From NCBI RefSeq assembly GCF_012641365.1, contig NZ_JABAIM010000002.1, positions 372,001 through 436,000 of the forward strand: a stretch of DNA of 64,000 bases, given 5' to 3'. A program made the position numbers and the translations under genes. A model generated the notes under the pieces. The model was not told where the DNA came from. It was given only the letters and a program-made list of their open reading frames with translations, and made no database searches. The DNA is from Leeia aquatica (GTDB lineage: Bacteria; Pseudomonadota; Gammaproteobacteria; Burkholderiales; Leeiaceae). Below, piece by piece: positions 54,923-63,764 of this stretch; position 1 is the first letter of the stretch, and each line of letters begins with the position of its first letter.

Positions 54923-56350
54923 ATGTCGAGCACAACCATCCCGTCTCAACTGATCATTGATCTGACACAGACTGATCTGCCTGTGGATACCCCGGTCTAT
55001 GTTTATGTGCTAGGGCTGGTCGGCAGTCTCTACTACTACATGGACGCCAATGGTGCGCCACAGCTGATGTCGCTCAAAGACAACACGCAGACTGCAGGCA
55101 CGTTTCCTGACATGAGCGAATTGAGCCCGGCAGCCCAGGATGCCTTGTCCATCAACTACCCGCTGGACTGGGCAGACTGGAGCATGGCCGTGAGCGTAGG
55201 CAGCAATCTGATCCTGCCACTGGGCAATATCAACACCACCACCATTCCCACCCTGGGTACAGGCACCCAGGCGTTCAGCGGCCGGGTGTATTTCTCGGTT
55301 GGCGTTCCCAGGCTGCCTTTTACGGTACAGGGCAGTGGCAACACCGTGACGGGCTATACCGCACCGGTGTTCGGCAACGGCACCGGCGTGGGGGGCTCGC
55401 TCTGCCTGTATGACTGGATTGAGTTCTCTTACGATAGTGAGGGCAATTTCAACGGCAACCCGACCCAGGTCAACCAGTTTGGCTTCCCGATCTGGCTGCA
55501 AGCCACACCGGTTGGCGAGTCCCCCTACCCCACCCAGGGTCAGTACAACACCAGTCGCGCCCATGTCCTGCAAGACATTGCCAACATGCCCTCGCCGTGT
55601 GGTGGCACGGCAGCCTTGCTTGCCCCGCCTGCAGCAGCCAGTGAGGCCTACCCCACCAGCATCACCTACCTGCGCGGCCTCTCGCCCGATACCCTGAGCG
55701 GCAGCAGCCAGCCACCGGCTACACTGAACGCTTACTTTGACACGGTCATCCAGCAAGCGGCTGTCGCCTGGCAAACCACACCGCTGGTCACGACAGACTT
55801 GAGCACGGGTAGCTATACCGGCGTGGCATATCCCTTGCAATATCCCAATGCCCCCACGGCCCCCACCGGCTATCCAGCGGGCGCACTGGCCTTCTACGCG
55901 GGCAGTTACACCATGGCCGAGCTGGTCACCGCGCTGCAAGCGACCCCGTCCCTGGCACCGGCGTTCTACATCTCGGCGGATAATGGTCTGCCCACCAGCA
56001 GCGCGGACATCTGGCAATGTGCCAATTCACTGGCGAGTGGTGGCACCGCCCAGCTGAATGTGGGAAAAATGCTGGCGGCCGCATTTAACCGTGGCATGAT
56101 CATCAATGCGGCAGGTACGGTTACCACCAGCCTGGATGACAGCACCTGCGCCAGTGAGGCCAACCAGTTCTATGCAGACGGCACCTGCTACAACCCCTGG
56201 GCAGAAGCCTTCCATAGCTACAGCGCCAATGGCCTGGCCTACGGCTTTCCGTACGATGATGTCTGCGACCAGAATCCATCCGTACCGCCAGCAGGAGACA
56301 GTCTGGTGGCCAGTTTCGTACGCCTGACGCTAGGTCGCTTTTATCACTGA
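54923..56350 (+). CDS. GH64-like beta-1,3-glucanase
   Basis: 475 residues. RVYFSVGVPRLPF, LYDWIEFSYDSEGNFNGNPTQVNQFGFPIWL and the terminal GLAYGFPYDDVCDQNPS are the blocks I associate with glycoside hydrolase family 64 (thaumatin-like laminaripentaose-producing glucanases). Such enzymes attack fungal and algal beta-1,3-glucans. No signal peptide is visible at the N-terminus (MSSTTIPSQLIIDLTQTDLP), odd for a secreted enzyme. Its 3' end overlaps the convergent LysR gene by 21 bases. Confidence 0.82.
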   Translation: MSSTTIPSQLIIDLTQTDLPVDTPVYVYVLGLVGSLYYYMDANGAPQLMSLKDNTQTAGTFPDMSELSPAAQDALSINYPLDWADWSMAVSVGSNLILPLGNINTTTIPTLGTGTQAFSGRVYFSVGVPRLPFTVQGSGNTVTGYTAPVFGNGTGVGGSLCLYDWIEFSYDSEGNFNGNPTQVNQFGFPIWLQATPVGESPYPTQGQYNTSRAHVLQDIANMPSPCGGTAALLAPPAAASEAYPTSITYLRGLSPDTLSGSSQPPATLNAYFDTVIQQAAVAWQTTPLVTTDLSTGSYTGVAYPLQYPNAPTAPTGYPAGALAFYAGSYTMAELVTALQATPSLAPAFYISADNGLPTSSADIWQCANSLASGGTAQLNVGKMLAAAFNRGMIINAAGTVTTSLDDSTCASEANQFYADGTCYNPWAEAFHSYSANGLAYGFPYDDVCDQNPSVPPAGDSLVASFVRLTLGRFYH

Positions 56351-57268
56351 GGCACTCAGCGCGCTGTCCTGAGGAAATGCGGTCAGGCAGACCTCCCGCA
56401 CGGCTTGCCGCAACCAGCGGTGCGCGGGGTCGGCCTCGAGACGTGGGTGCCAGAGCAGGGAAACGGTAAAGGCCGGCAGCTCAAATGGTAAAGGCAGCAT
56501 CTGCATCCCTTCGCTCAAGGACAGGCTGTGTCGCTCCGGCACAGTGGCCACCAGATCGGTGCGCCGAGCCAGCGCCAGCGCAGTGGCAAAGCTGCTGACC
56601 ACGGTGTGATGCTGGCGCTGCAGGCCATACTGCGCCAATGCGCTATCTACCTGCCCATGCAATTGCTGCCCCCGGGTAACCACCACGTGTGAAGCCGCGG
56701 CATAGCGCTCCGTGGTCAGCGGTTGTGCCAGCAACGGATGTCCGGCGCGGACGGCCACCACAAACCGATCCCGGAACAGGGACTGCACCCGAAGCTCGGG
56801 CGCTATGTCTTCCCCCACCACGCCCGTATCCAGGTCCACGCTACCGTCCCGCAACGCCGCACTGTTCCTGTCTACCTTGAGCATGAAATTCAGGCGAACA
56901 CCGGGTGCTTGGGTGGCCAGATGCGCCAGCAAAGCGGGCCCGACCGCTTCCACAAAGCCCTCGCGACACCGCAGGGTAAAACTGCGCTGCAATTGCGCCA
57001 GCACCAGCGGACGTTCGGGACGCAGCGTCATCTCCACCTGCTGCGCCAGCAGTGCCACCGATTCCCGTAATGCCAAGGCACGCGGGGTCGGCACCAGCCC
57101 CCGCCCTGCCCGCACCAGTAGCGGGTCACCGGTGGTCTCGCGCAGCCGGGCCAGTGCCCTGCTCATGGCCGACGGGCTGAGATGCAAGGCGCGCGCAGCC
57201 CCTGCCACACTGCCCTCCCGCAGCAAGACATCCAGCGTATGCAGCAGGTTGTAATCCGGTGCGTTCAT
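56330..57268 (-). CDS. LysR-family transcriptional regulator
   Basis: A 312-residue regulator: helix-turn-helix in residues 1-60 (LHTLDVLLREGSVAGAARALHLSPSAMSRALARLRE), a conserved VPTPRAL wing, then the effector-binding domain. It resembles the NodD/PA-type LysR subgroup that often controls efflux pumps. It is divergent from the MFS gene at 57384, with 115 bases between them, so that transporter is the likely target. Confidence 0.93.
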   Translation of the reverse strand: MNAPDYNLLHTLDVLLREGSVAGAARALHLSPSAMSRALARLRETTGDPLLVRAGRGLVPTPRALALRESVALLAQQVEMTLRPERPLVLAQLQRSFTLRCREGFVEAVGPALLAHLATQAPGVRLNFMLKVDRNSAALRDGSVDLDTGVVGEDIAPELRVQSLFRDRFVVAVRAGHPLLAQPLTTERYAAASHVVVTRGQQLHGQVDSALAQYGLQRQHHTVVSSFATALALARRTDLVATVPERHSLSLSEGMQMLPLPFELPAFTVSLLWHPRLEADPAHRWLRQAVREVCLTAFPQDSALSASVIKAT

Positions 57269-57383
57269 GCGACCTCAATGACATGGCGTTCAATGCACTT
57301 ATTATGTGCAAACCATGCGTCTTCCGCCATCTATTGCCAGCCCCTACACTGCAGTCAAACCTTTTCATTACGCAGGAATCATC

Positions 57384-58796
57384 ATGAACGAAACGTCCAC
57401 CGCGCCGCCGATCCGGGGCATTCTGCTCAGCCTGTCGCTGGCCATGCTGCTCTCCTCTCTGGGTACCAGCATTGCCAATATCGGCCTGCCCACACTGGGG
57501 AAAGTGTTCTCTGCCCCCTTCCCGCAAGTACAGTGGGTGGTGCTGGCCTACCTGCTCAGCCTGACCAGCCTGGTCATCCTGGCCGGCCGACTGGGCGACT
57601 TGCTGGGCCGCCGCCGTCTGCTGCTGATCGGCCTCATCGTGTTCGCGCTGGCATCACTGCTGTGTGGACTGGCCCCCAGTCTGCCCTGGCTGATTGCCGC
57701 ACGCGGTTTACAGGGCGCGGGCGCCGCCATTCTGCTGGCCCACACACTGGCGCTGGTTAGTGAAACGCTGCCCAAAGAACGCAGTGGCCGTGCCATGGGC
57801 CTGATGGGGACGCTCTCCGCCGTCGGCACCGCGCTGGGCCCGACGCTGGGAGGCAGTTTGATCGGTCACTTCGGCTGGCGAGGGCTGTTTCTGGTGCTGG
57901 TCCCGATCAGCGTGCTGACCTGGTTGCTGGCCCGGCATTACCTGCCGAAGCCTGTTGAACAGCACAAGACACCATTGCAGCTGGATTTAGCCGGCACCGC
58001 TGTGCTGATGATCGCGCTCAGTAGCTACGCACTGGCCATGACGCTGGGACGCGGCCATATGGGCCGCCTGAATCTGCTCTTGCTGGCGGTGGCGACCCTG
58101 GCGCTGGGCTTGTTCCTGCAGATTGAACGGCGCAGCAGCAGCCCGCTGGTGCCTTTGCGCATGCTGCGCAATACCCAGCTTTCCAGTGGTCTGCTGATGA
58201 GTGGATTGGTCTCTACGGTCATCATGTCGACCTTGGTGGTGGGTCCGTTCTATCTGAAACACGCGCTGAGCCTGCCGGATGGTCTGGCAGGGCTGGTGAT
58301 GTCTTGTGGTCCGGTTGCTTCGGCCCTCAGCAGTAATCTGGCTGGCAGACTGGTAGACCGCTTCGGCAATCTGCGCATGACCCGGCTGGGGCTGACCGGC
58401 ATGCTGACAGGCGGCATACTGCTCAGTGTGATCGCGCCTCACCCTTGGTTACCCGGCTATATGCTGTCCACAGTCCTGCTGACCGCCAGCTATGCCTTGT
58501 TCCAGACGGCCAATAACACGGGCGTCATGGCAAGCTCTGTGCCAAGCCAGCGCGGGGTGACCTCCGGCATGCTCAATCTGTCACGCAATCTGGGGTTGAC
58601 CACCGGCACCGCGCTGCTGGGCACGGTATTTGCGGCAGGCAGCGGTAGCCTGGATATCAACCATGCCAGTGCGGTGCAGGTTGCACTGGGCATGCAGACC
58701 AGCTTCGCCGCAGCTTCAGGTTTGACCCTGCTGGCCTTGCTGCTGGCCTGGCGCATCCCTGCCGCACCCCGGACCGCTCAGGAAACCGGCCAGTAA
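57384..58796 (+). CDS. MFS multidrug efflux transporter (DHA2/EmrB-like)
   Basis: A 470-residue, 14-helix protein of the drug:H+ antiporter-2 group: SLGTSIANIGLPTLGKVF and WVVLAYLLSLTSLVILAGRLGDLLGRRRLLL (motif A) and GLMGTLSAVGTALGPTLGGSLI (motif C). ATG 57384 has AGGA upstream and starts MNETSTAPP; a 26-residue upstream extension is open but unlikely. Probably regulated by the divergent LysR protein. No membrane-fusion partner is adjacent. Confidence 0.92.
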   Translation: MNETSTAPPIRGILLSLSLAMLLSSLGTSIANIGLPTLGKVFSAPFPQVQWVVLAYLLSLTSLVILAGRLGDLLGRRRLLLIGLIVFALASLLCGLAPSLPWLIAARGLQGAGAAILLAHTLALVSETLPKERSGRAMGLMGTLSAVGTALGPTLGGSLIGHFGWRGLFLVLVPISVLTWLLARHYLPKPVEQHKTPLQLDLAGTAVLMIALSSYALAMTLGRGHMGRLNLLLLAVATLALGLFLQIERRSSSPLVPLRMLRNTQLSSGLLMSGLVSTVIMSTLVVGPFYLKHALSLPDGLAGLVMSCGPVASALSSNLAGRLVDRFGNLRMTRLGLTGMLTGGILLSVIAPHPWLPGYMLSTVLLTASYALFQTANNTGVMASSVPSQRGVTSGMLNLSRNLGLTTGTALLGTVFAAGSGSLDINHASAVQVALGMQTSFAAASGLTLLALLLAWRIPAAPRTAQETGQ

Positions 58797-58843
58797 AGCG
58801 CCCTCCGTCCGGCGAGGACCTCGGGGACCCACCTTGACGCGGC

Positions 58844-59146
58844 TTACTTGCCCTTGGGACGCGGCAGGCCCAGACCGCGCTTGTAGAACATGCCCATCGC
58901 GTACTGCTCATGCCCGCCGGCTTGCAGCGTGGTGGGTGCCGTAGGTGGCAGCATGGATGACGGGAGATGGAGGGGATTGGTGGATACGGCCTGCAGCACA
59001 GGGCATTCCCCTGTTGCGCTTGCCATACCAGTCTGCAGGCCAGTCGTCACCGGAGCAAGGACTTCCGGCTTGCTGGCCCACACTGCTGTGGTGAGGGACA
59101 GCCCCGCCAGCAGGGTTGCGGCGTGACGTTGACTGAGAATGCGCAT
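58844..59146 (-). CDS. small secreted protein with a partial Sel1-like repeat
   Basis: About 100 residues from ATG 59146 (MRILSQRHAATLLAGLSLTTAVWA-S), giving a signal peptide. The tail HEQYAMGMFYKRGLGLPRPKGK resembles the start of a Sel1 (TPR-like) repeat, A-x-Y-x-L-G-x-x-Y-x-x-G-x-G-x, but stops after half a repeat, so the gene may be a 3'-truncated relic of a longer Sel1 protein. A middle Pro/Thr-rich section is low-complexity. Upstream frame extension to 59215 is possible. Confidence 0.5.
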   Translation of the reverse strand: MRILSQRHAATLLAGLSLTTAVWASKPEVLAPVTTGLQTGMASATGECPVLQAVSTNPLHLPSSMLPPTAPTTLQAGGHEQYAMGMFYKRGLGLPRPKGK

Positions 59147-59431
59147 GGGAATCCTGGCAACAAAGGCAATGAGATGGTTCAGAAATGTGCCCAACAATTG
59201 AGCCAGCATGATCATATCACCCCAATGTTAAGCAAACCTTAAATGACCATCTCACCAGTTAAGACATGGATCAGGGCATGCCGGAGTGACGCCGGGTTTG
59301 GAAAACCGCGAAAGCCGACACCCGCAAGCCTTTGAATAAACACTTCTCCCCCGGATTGTGTACACTGGCAGCCATGTTCAATCCAGCCTGCTCCACAAGA
59401 GCAGCAAGCCTTCCTGCATGGAGCCTGACGT

Positions 59432-60043
59432 ATGCTGATTACCCATCTCGGCCATACCCCGACTGTCCACCCGGATGCCTGGGTGGCACCCAATGCCGTA
59501 CTGTGTGGTGATGTGCATGTCGGGCCGGGTTGCCGCATCCTGTTCGGTGCGCAAATCATTGCCGAAGGGGGACGCATCAGTCTGGGGGAGCAGGTCATTG
59601 TCATGGAAAATGCGGTATTGCGCAGCAATGACCATCATCCGCTGACCATCGGCAATCATTGCCTGATCGGGCCGCAAGCGCATGTGGTCGGCTGCACCCT
59701 TGAGGATGAGGTCTTCATTGCCACCGGCTCTGCCATCTTCCACGGCGCTCACATCGGGCGCGGCAGTGAAGTGCGTATCCATGGTGTGGTTCACCTGAAA
59801 AGCACCTTGCCCCCTGGCAGCACGGTGCCGATTGGCTGGGTGGCTGTTGGTCAACCCGCTCGCATCCTGCCCCCGCACGAACACGAGGCTATCTGGGCGC
59901 AGCAAGGTCCGCTCAACTTCCCGCTGACGGTCTATGGCCTGCAACGCGAGGAAGCCAATATGGTGACGATCACCCGTGGGCTCTCCGAGCGGCTGGGGCG
60001 GCATTTGCATGACAGCACCCAGTGGGATGATCTGGTGCTGTAA
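59432..60043 (+). CDS. gamma-carbonic anhydrase-like hexapeptide protein
   Basis: A 203-residue left-handed beta-helix protein of repeated hexapeptides (VHPDAWVAPNAVLCGDVHVGPGCRILFGAQIIAEGG and onward). It resembles PaaY/CaiE/YrdA-type gamma-carbonic anhydrase relatives, whose zinc histidines may be represented by RSNDHHPL and GAHIGRG; assignment of a real carbonic anhydrase activity is not proven. Could also be a sugar or CoA-dependent acyltransferase-like protein. The 200 bases before the next gene show no clear operator. Confidence 0.8.
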   Translation: MLITHLGHTPTVHPDAWVAPNAVLCGDVHVGPGCRILFGAQIIAEGGRISLGEQVIVMENAVLRSNDHHPLTIGNHCLIGPQAHVVGCTLEDEVFIATGSAIFHGAHIGRGSEVRIHGVVHLKSTLPPGSTVPIGWVAVGQPARILPPHEHEAIWAQQGPLNFPLTVYGLQREEANMVTITRGLSERLGRHLHDSTQWDDLVL

Positions 60044-60253
60044 GGGTTGTGGCAATCTGTCACACCCGCCTGGCCCCATTACAAGCCAATAGAAACAGTG
60101 TTTAATAATCAATGTGTTAAGCACGTTTCATTGACCGTCCCAGGCACACCTCACCCCTTGCGGCATAGTGTCGCAAGGGCTTGTCTCCTTGTGAGCCCTC
60201 TCTTACCCTGACCGCTCCCTTCCCCTGTCCACATTACAACGAGAGCGAGACAG

Positions 60254-61627
60254 ATGAGCAGTCCCCGTAAAACCCCAAGCTTCTATACCGTTGCCTGGCG
60301 CTGGCATTTCTTTGCCGGGATGTTTGTGGTGCCCTTCATGCTGATGCTGGCCTGTACCGGCATCATCTATCTGTTCAAGCCTCAGCTGGATCAGTGGATG
60401 TATGGCGAGCTGCTGAACGTTCCTGCCAGCAACCAGCCCATGCACCCGGCAGATCATCTGGCAGGCTTGGTGCAGCAGCACTACCCGGGGGCAGCGTTGC
60501 TGAAGTATCAGCCGCCTGCCACCTCAACCAGCAGCAGCAAGCTGGTGATCCGTCATCAGGGGCAAAAGCTGGGCGTATATGTCGATCCATACCGGGCAAC
60601 CCTGCTCGGCAGTCTGGACGAAAACAGTACGCTGCAAGCCGTGGTACTGAAACTGCATGGCGAACTGCTGATGGGCAAATCGGGGGACTTGCTGGTCGAG
60701 CTGGCTGCCAGTTGGGGTGTGGTCCTGCTGGTGTCGGGGCTGTATCTGTGGTGGCCGCGTGGCCGTGGCAAGCTGGCCGTATTCTGGCCGCGCTTCTCGG
60801 CGGGAGGCCGCACCCTGTGGCGAGACCTGCATGCGGTCACCGGCTTCTGGGGTGTCCTGTTTGTACTGTTCATGCTGTTCTCCGGCCTGACCTGGACCGG
60901 CTTCTGGGGTGAGAAGTTTGCTGCCGTATGGAGCCAGTTCCCGGCGCAGATGTGGGACGATGTGCCCAAATCGGACCGCAAGGCGATCACGCTAAACAGC
61001 ACAGAAGACAAAGTGGTGCCGTGGGCGGTAGAGCAAACCCCCTTGCCCCGCTCCACCGGTAACCATGCAGAACACAACAACCAGGGTGCTAGCCCTGCCG
61101 TCAGCCCTGCGACCATTCGCCTGCAGCAGGTGGTCGACCTGGCCCAGACACTCAAGGTCGCACCCGGCTACGCCATTGCATTACCTGATGGCCCGGAAGG
61201 CGTTTATACCGTCTCGGTGTTTCCGAACGACCCACGTCAGGAAGCCACCCTGCATGTAGACCAGTACAGTGGCAAGGTGCTGGCGGACATCCGCTTCAAG
61301 GACTATGCCGCGGTACCCAAAGCGGTCGAATTCGGTGTTGCCCTGCACGAGGGTAAATTCTTTGGACTGGCCAACCAGCTGCTGATGCTCACCATTTGCT
61401 TGCTGATCATCTTCAGCTGCATCAGCGGCATCATCATGTGGATCAAGCGCAAGCCGGATGGCAAGCTGGGCGTGCCGGCCTCCCCTGCAGATACGCCACT
61501 GTGGAAAACCGCCCTGATCCTCATGCTGCTACTCGGCGCAGCGTTCCCGCTGGTGGGCGCCAGTTTCCTGCTGGTCCTGGCGCTGGATGCGCTGTGGCAA
61601 CGCTTGCCGCGACGCGCTGCAGCCTGA
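60254..61627 (+). CDS. PepSY-associated membrane protein (PiuB-like)
   Basis: 457 residues with four strong transmembrane segments (about 15-38, 155-175, 200-225 and 375-400) and a final pair near the C-terminus. N-terminal WRWHFFAGMFVVPFMLMLACTGIIYLFKP, KLHGELLMGKSGDLLVELAASWGVVLLVSGLYLWWP and RDLHAVTGFWGVLF are the blocks of PepSY-domain iron-uptake-linked reductase-type proteins. The histidines in these helices could bind haem. Expected role: ferric-siderophore reduction or uptake, by family only. No good Fur box seen upstream. Confidence 0.88.
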   Translation: MSSPRKTPSFYTVAWRWHFFAGMFVVPFMLMLACTGIIYLFKPQLDQWMYGELLNVPASNQPMHPADHLAGLVQQHYPGAALLKYQPPATSTSSSKLVIRHQGQKLGVYVDPYRATLLGSLDENSTLQAVVLKLHGELLMGKSGDLLVELAASWGVVLLVSGLYLWWPRGRGKLAVFWPRFSAGGRTLWRDLHAVTGFWGVLFVLFMLFSGLTWTGFWGEKFAAVWSQFPAQMWDDVPKSDRKAITLNSTEDKVVPWAVEQTPLPRSTGNHAEHNNQGASPAVSPATIRLQQVVDLAQTLKVAPGYAIALPDGPEGVYTVSVFPNDPRQEATLHVDQYSGKVLADIRFKDYAAVPKAVEFGVALHEGKFFGLANQLLMLTICLLIIFSCISGIIMWIKRKPDGKLGVPASPADTPLWKTALILMLLLGAAFPLVGASFLLVLALDALWQRLPRRAAA

Positions 61628-61649
61628 GAACCCGTGTTGCCGGATTACT

Positions 61650-61675
61650 GCAAGCTGACCTGAAGGTCAGCTTGC
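61650..61675 (+). terminator. hairpin after the PepSY gene
   Basis: GCAAGCTGACC (61650-61660) pairs perfectly with GGTCAGCTTGC (61665-61675) around TGAA. It is 23 bases after the stop. There is no U run, so it may be a stabilising or factor-assisted terminator. Confidence 0.65.
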
Positions 61676-61763
61676 CTAAGCGCCCCCGCATCAGGACAAT
61701 GCGCCTCCCGGCCTACGAAATACCCGGACAGACCGGCCTTTCCTGCAATCCTTTGAGTAATTC

Positions 61764-62477
61764 ATGTCCCAGTTCTCCCACGCCGTTGACCACTATTGGC
61801 AGCGTTGTCTGGCCCAGACAGCAGCGCACTCGCAGCAAGATTTTCTGTCCATCAACCCACATCTGCCCGAGGGGCGGGAGATCATGCTGCTGAAGCGTGA
61901 TACACACACCCGGGCCGTTGTGACGCCGGAATGGGCAGCCCGACTGGCACTTGCCCCGCACCCGATTCACGATGAAACCGAATTTCGTCAGCGCTTGGCC
62001 GCGCACGGTGCCCATCTGCACGGGGCCGACTGGCTGCACTACTTTACCGAAGCTGACCAAGCCCGACTGCTGCAGGAAACAACGCCCGCACATATCCGCC
62101 CCTTGAGCCAGGCCGACCAGACTGCCTTCAACCAATTCCAGTCCCTGGCTTCTGAAGCCGATCTGGATGCGGCCTGGGTAGAGCTGGATCACTGGTCAGT
62201 CTGGGGCGCTTTTGTCGGACCACAGCTGGTGTGTGCGGCCAGCATGTATGTGTGGCCGGATAGCCCACTGGCCGATACCGGGGTGCTGACCCTTCCGGCG
62301 CACCGGGGCCAAGGATTTGCCCGCGACGTGATCCGCGCCATCAGCCGCCATGCCTGCCAGCAAGGGTTTGAGCCGCAATACCGCTGTCAGCTGGATCATG
62401 TCAGCTCTGCGGCCGTCGCGCGCGCAGCCGGCATGCGCTGTTATGGCAGCTGGGAAGTCCTCAGCACAGATGACTGA
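61764..62477 (+). CDS. GNAT acetyltransferase
   Basis: A 237-residue protein. An N-terminal helical part (FSHAVDHYWQRCLAQTAAHSQQDFLSINPHL) is joined to a C-terminal GCN5-type domain with LTLPAHRGQGFARDVIRAISRHACQQGFEPQYRC (acetyl-CoA loop QGFARDV). The C-terminal HVSSAAVARAAGMRCYGSWEVL is typical of the FR47-like group. It starts 136 bases after the PepSY gene; substrate unknown. Confidence 0.86.
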   Translation: MSQFSHAVDHYWQRCLAQTAAHSQQDFLSINPHLPEGREIMLLKRDTHTRAVVTPEWAARLALAPHPIHDETEFRQRLAAHGAHLHGADWLHYFTEADQARLLQETTPAHIRPLSQADQTAFNQFQSLASEADLDAAWVELDHWSVWGAFVGPQLVCAASMYVWPDSPLADTGVLTLPAHRGQGFARDVIRAISRHACQQGFEPQYRCQLDHVSSAAVARAAGMRCYGSWEVLSTDD

Positions 62478-62744
62478 CGGCAAACGTTGTGCCGGTCAGA
62501 CAGGCGCGATGACAATTGTATGAATGCCTCTTGCTTCACGGCACCGACGTGATACAGTTCCCGGCGCGGAATGGACGAAGCACTGCCACGGCAGTGACAT
62601 CCGCCTGAAGGCGGGGCAACCTGCCTTCAGTCTGAATTTCCGGCCCTGACTGTCCATAGCCTCGCAGAAGGCTGATGGCGGGGTGCGGGCGCGATCAGTC
62701 AGGGAGCTCGCCACACATGGCGAGTCACATGGGCAGGAGACATC
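62478..62744 (+). other. leader region with two hairpins
   Basis: No gene. Two perfect short stems: CACTGCC/GGCAGTG (62581-62587 and 62590-62596) and CCGCC/GGCGG (62601-62614), followed by a region upstream of the lipoprotein gene. No recognised riboswitch. The stems could be the terminator of the GNAT gene or part of the lipoprotein 5' leader. Confidence 0.4.
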
Positions 62745-63761
62745 ATGTCCTCGTTGCAGCAAACCCGGCGCCAGCTGCTACGCGCAGCCATGCTGGGCGT
62801 TCTGGCGATCGGTCTGGCAGGTTGTGGCGCCAATCAAGTTCCCGTATCCAGCAACACCGATGCCGTACAGGCCGCACTGAAGCAGGGCAAAGGCGTACTG
62901 GTCGCCCGCAAGACCACGCTGGATTTCTATACAGCTTCGCATGAAATGCTGACCCTGCCGGGGGATGCGCGCCCAGCGCTGACGTACTGGCTGCACCGCG
63001 ACAGCAAGAAACCGCTGGTACTGGGCGCCTGGACCTCCAGCGAAGGCCATGGCAAGCGCTTCGTTGGCAACGCGGATTACTACATTCTGGAACCCGGTTT
63101 TTATGACCTGGTCGGCTTTGCCCGCAAGACTAGAAACAATGACACGGTGCGTAACCTGCAGCGCGCGCGCACCTCATTACAGTCCACATTAGGCTTTGTA
63201 CAGTTCTCCCGCACGACCCTGCCGCACATGGAGCAGTACAAGGAGTGGATCCCGCCCTCCTATGCAGGTGCCACGGTCAACGGCAATATGATCACCCATT
63301 GGTATGACCCCGGCTACTATGCGGATGCAACACGCGAAGTGCAGGGCGACGCCATTTTCATCGACTTCCGTGGCGTCATCCCCTACGACAAGAGCGGCAA
63401 GGGCAATCTGGCCAGCTTCTACATCAAGCCCGGGCAATTGCTGACGATCGGGGACTTTGATGTCGCCTACACCAATGGCCCAGCAGAAACACCTCGTCCT
63501 GAGGTCTGGGTCAGCCCACTGGAAAGCATTACCTACTATTTCAACCCACAGCCACAACATGCCGAGTTGCAGCAGGTGATGACGCAAATGGGTTATCCCG
63601 CCAATCTGGTGCAGCAAGTCGGGACAGCCGTACCGATTCCTGGCATGTTTTTTCAAAACATGAAGCCTATTGGTGCCAATCCACCGGGCATGGGCATGCT
63701 GACAGACAAGCTCTATTACCTTAGCGTGACCGCCAAATCACGGGTGCTGACGCCGCACTAA
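62745..63761 (+). CDS. predicted lipoprotein
   Basis: A 338-residue protein with a type II signal peptide (RRQLLRAAMLGVLAIGLAGC, lipobox LAGC, Cys near 27). The mature part is rich in Tyr, Gly and Pro with a beta-type pattern, for example DADYYILEPGFYDLVGFARKTR and GDAIFIDFRGVIPYDKSGKGN. I do not recognise the family. ATG 62745 follows an AGGAG by 5 bases. Downstream is a convergent AraC-type regulator. Confidence 0.72.
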   Translation: MSSLQQTRRQLLRAAMLGVLAIGLAGCGANQVPVSSNTDAVQAALKQGKGVLVARKTTLDFYTASHEMLTLPGDARPALTYWLHRDSKKPLVLGAWTSSEGHGKRFVGNADYYILEPGFYDLVGFARKTRNNDTVRNLQRARTSLQSTLGFVQFSRTTLPHMEQYKEWIPPSYAGATVNGNMITHWYDPGYYADATREVQGDAIFIDFRGVIPYDKSGKGNLASFYIKPGQLLTIGDFDVAYTNGPAETPRPEVWVSPLESITYYFNPQPQHAELQQVMTQMGYPANLVQQVGTAVPIPGMFFQNMKPIGANPPGMGMLTDKLYYLSVTAKSRVLTPH

Positions 63762-63764
63762 GTC

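Noticed and set aside
60044-60253. Fur box upstream of the PepSY gene
   Set aside because: AT-rich patches exist (near 60100-60115) but none matches the 7-1-7 consensus acceptably.
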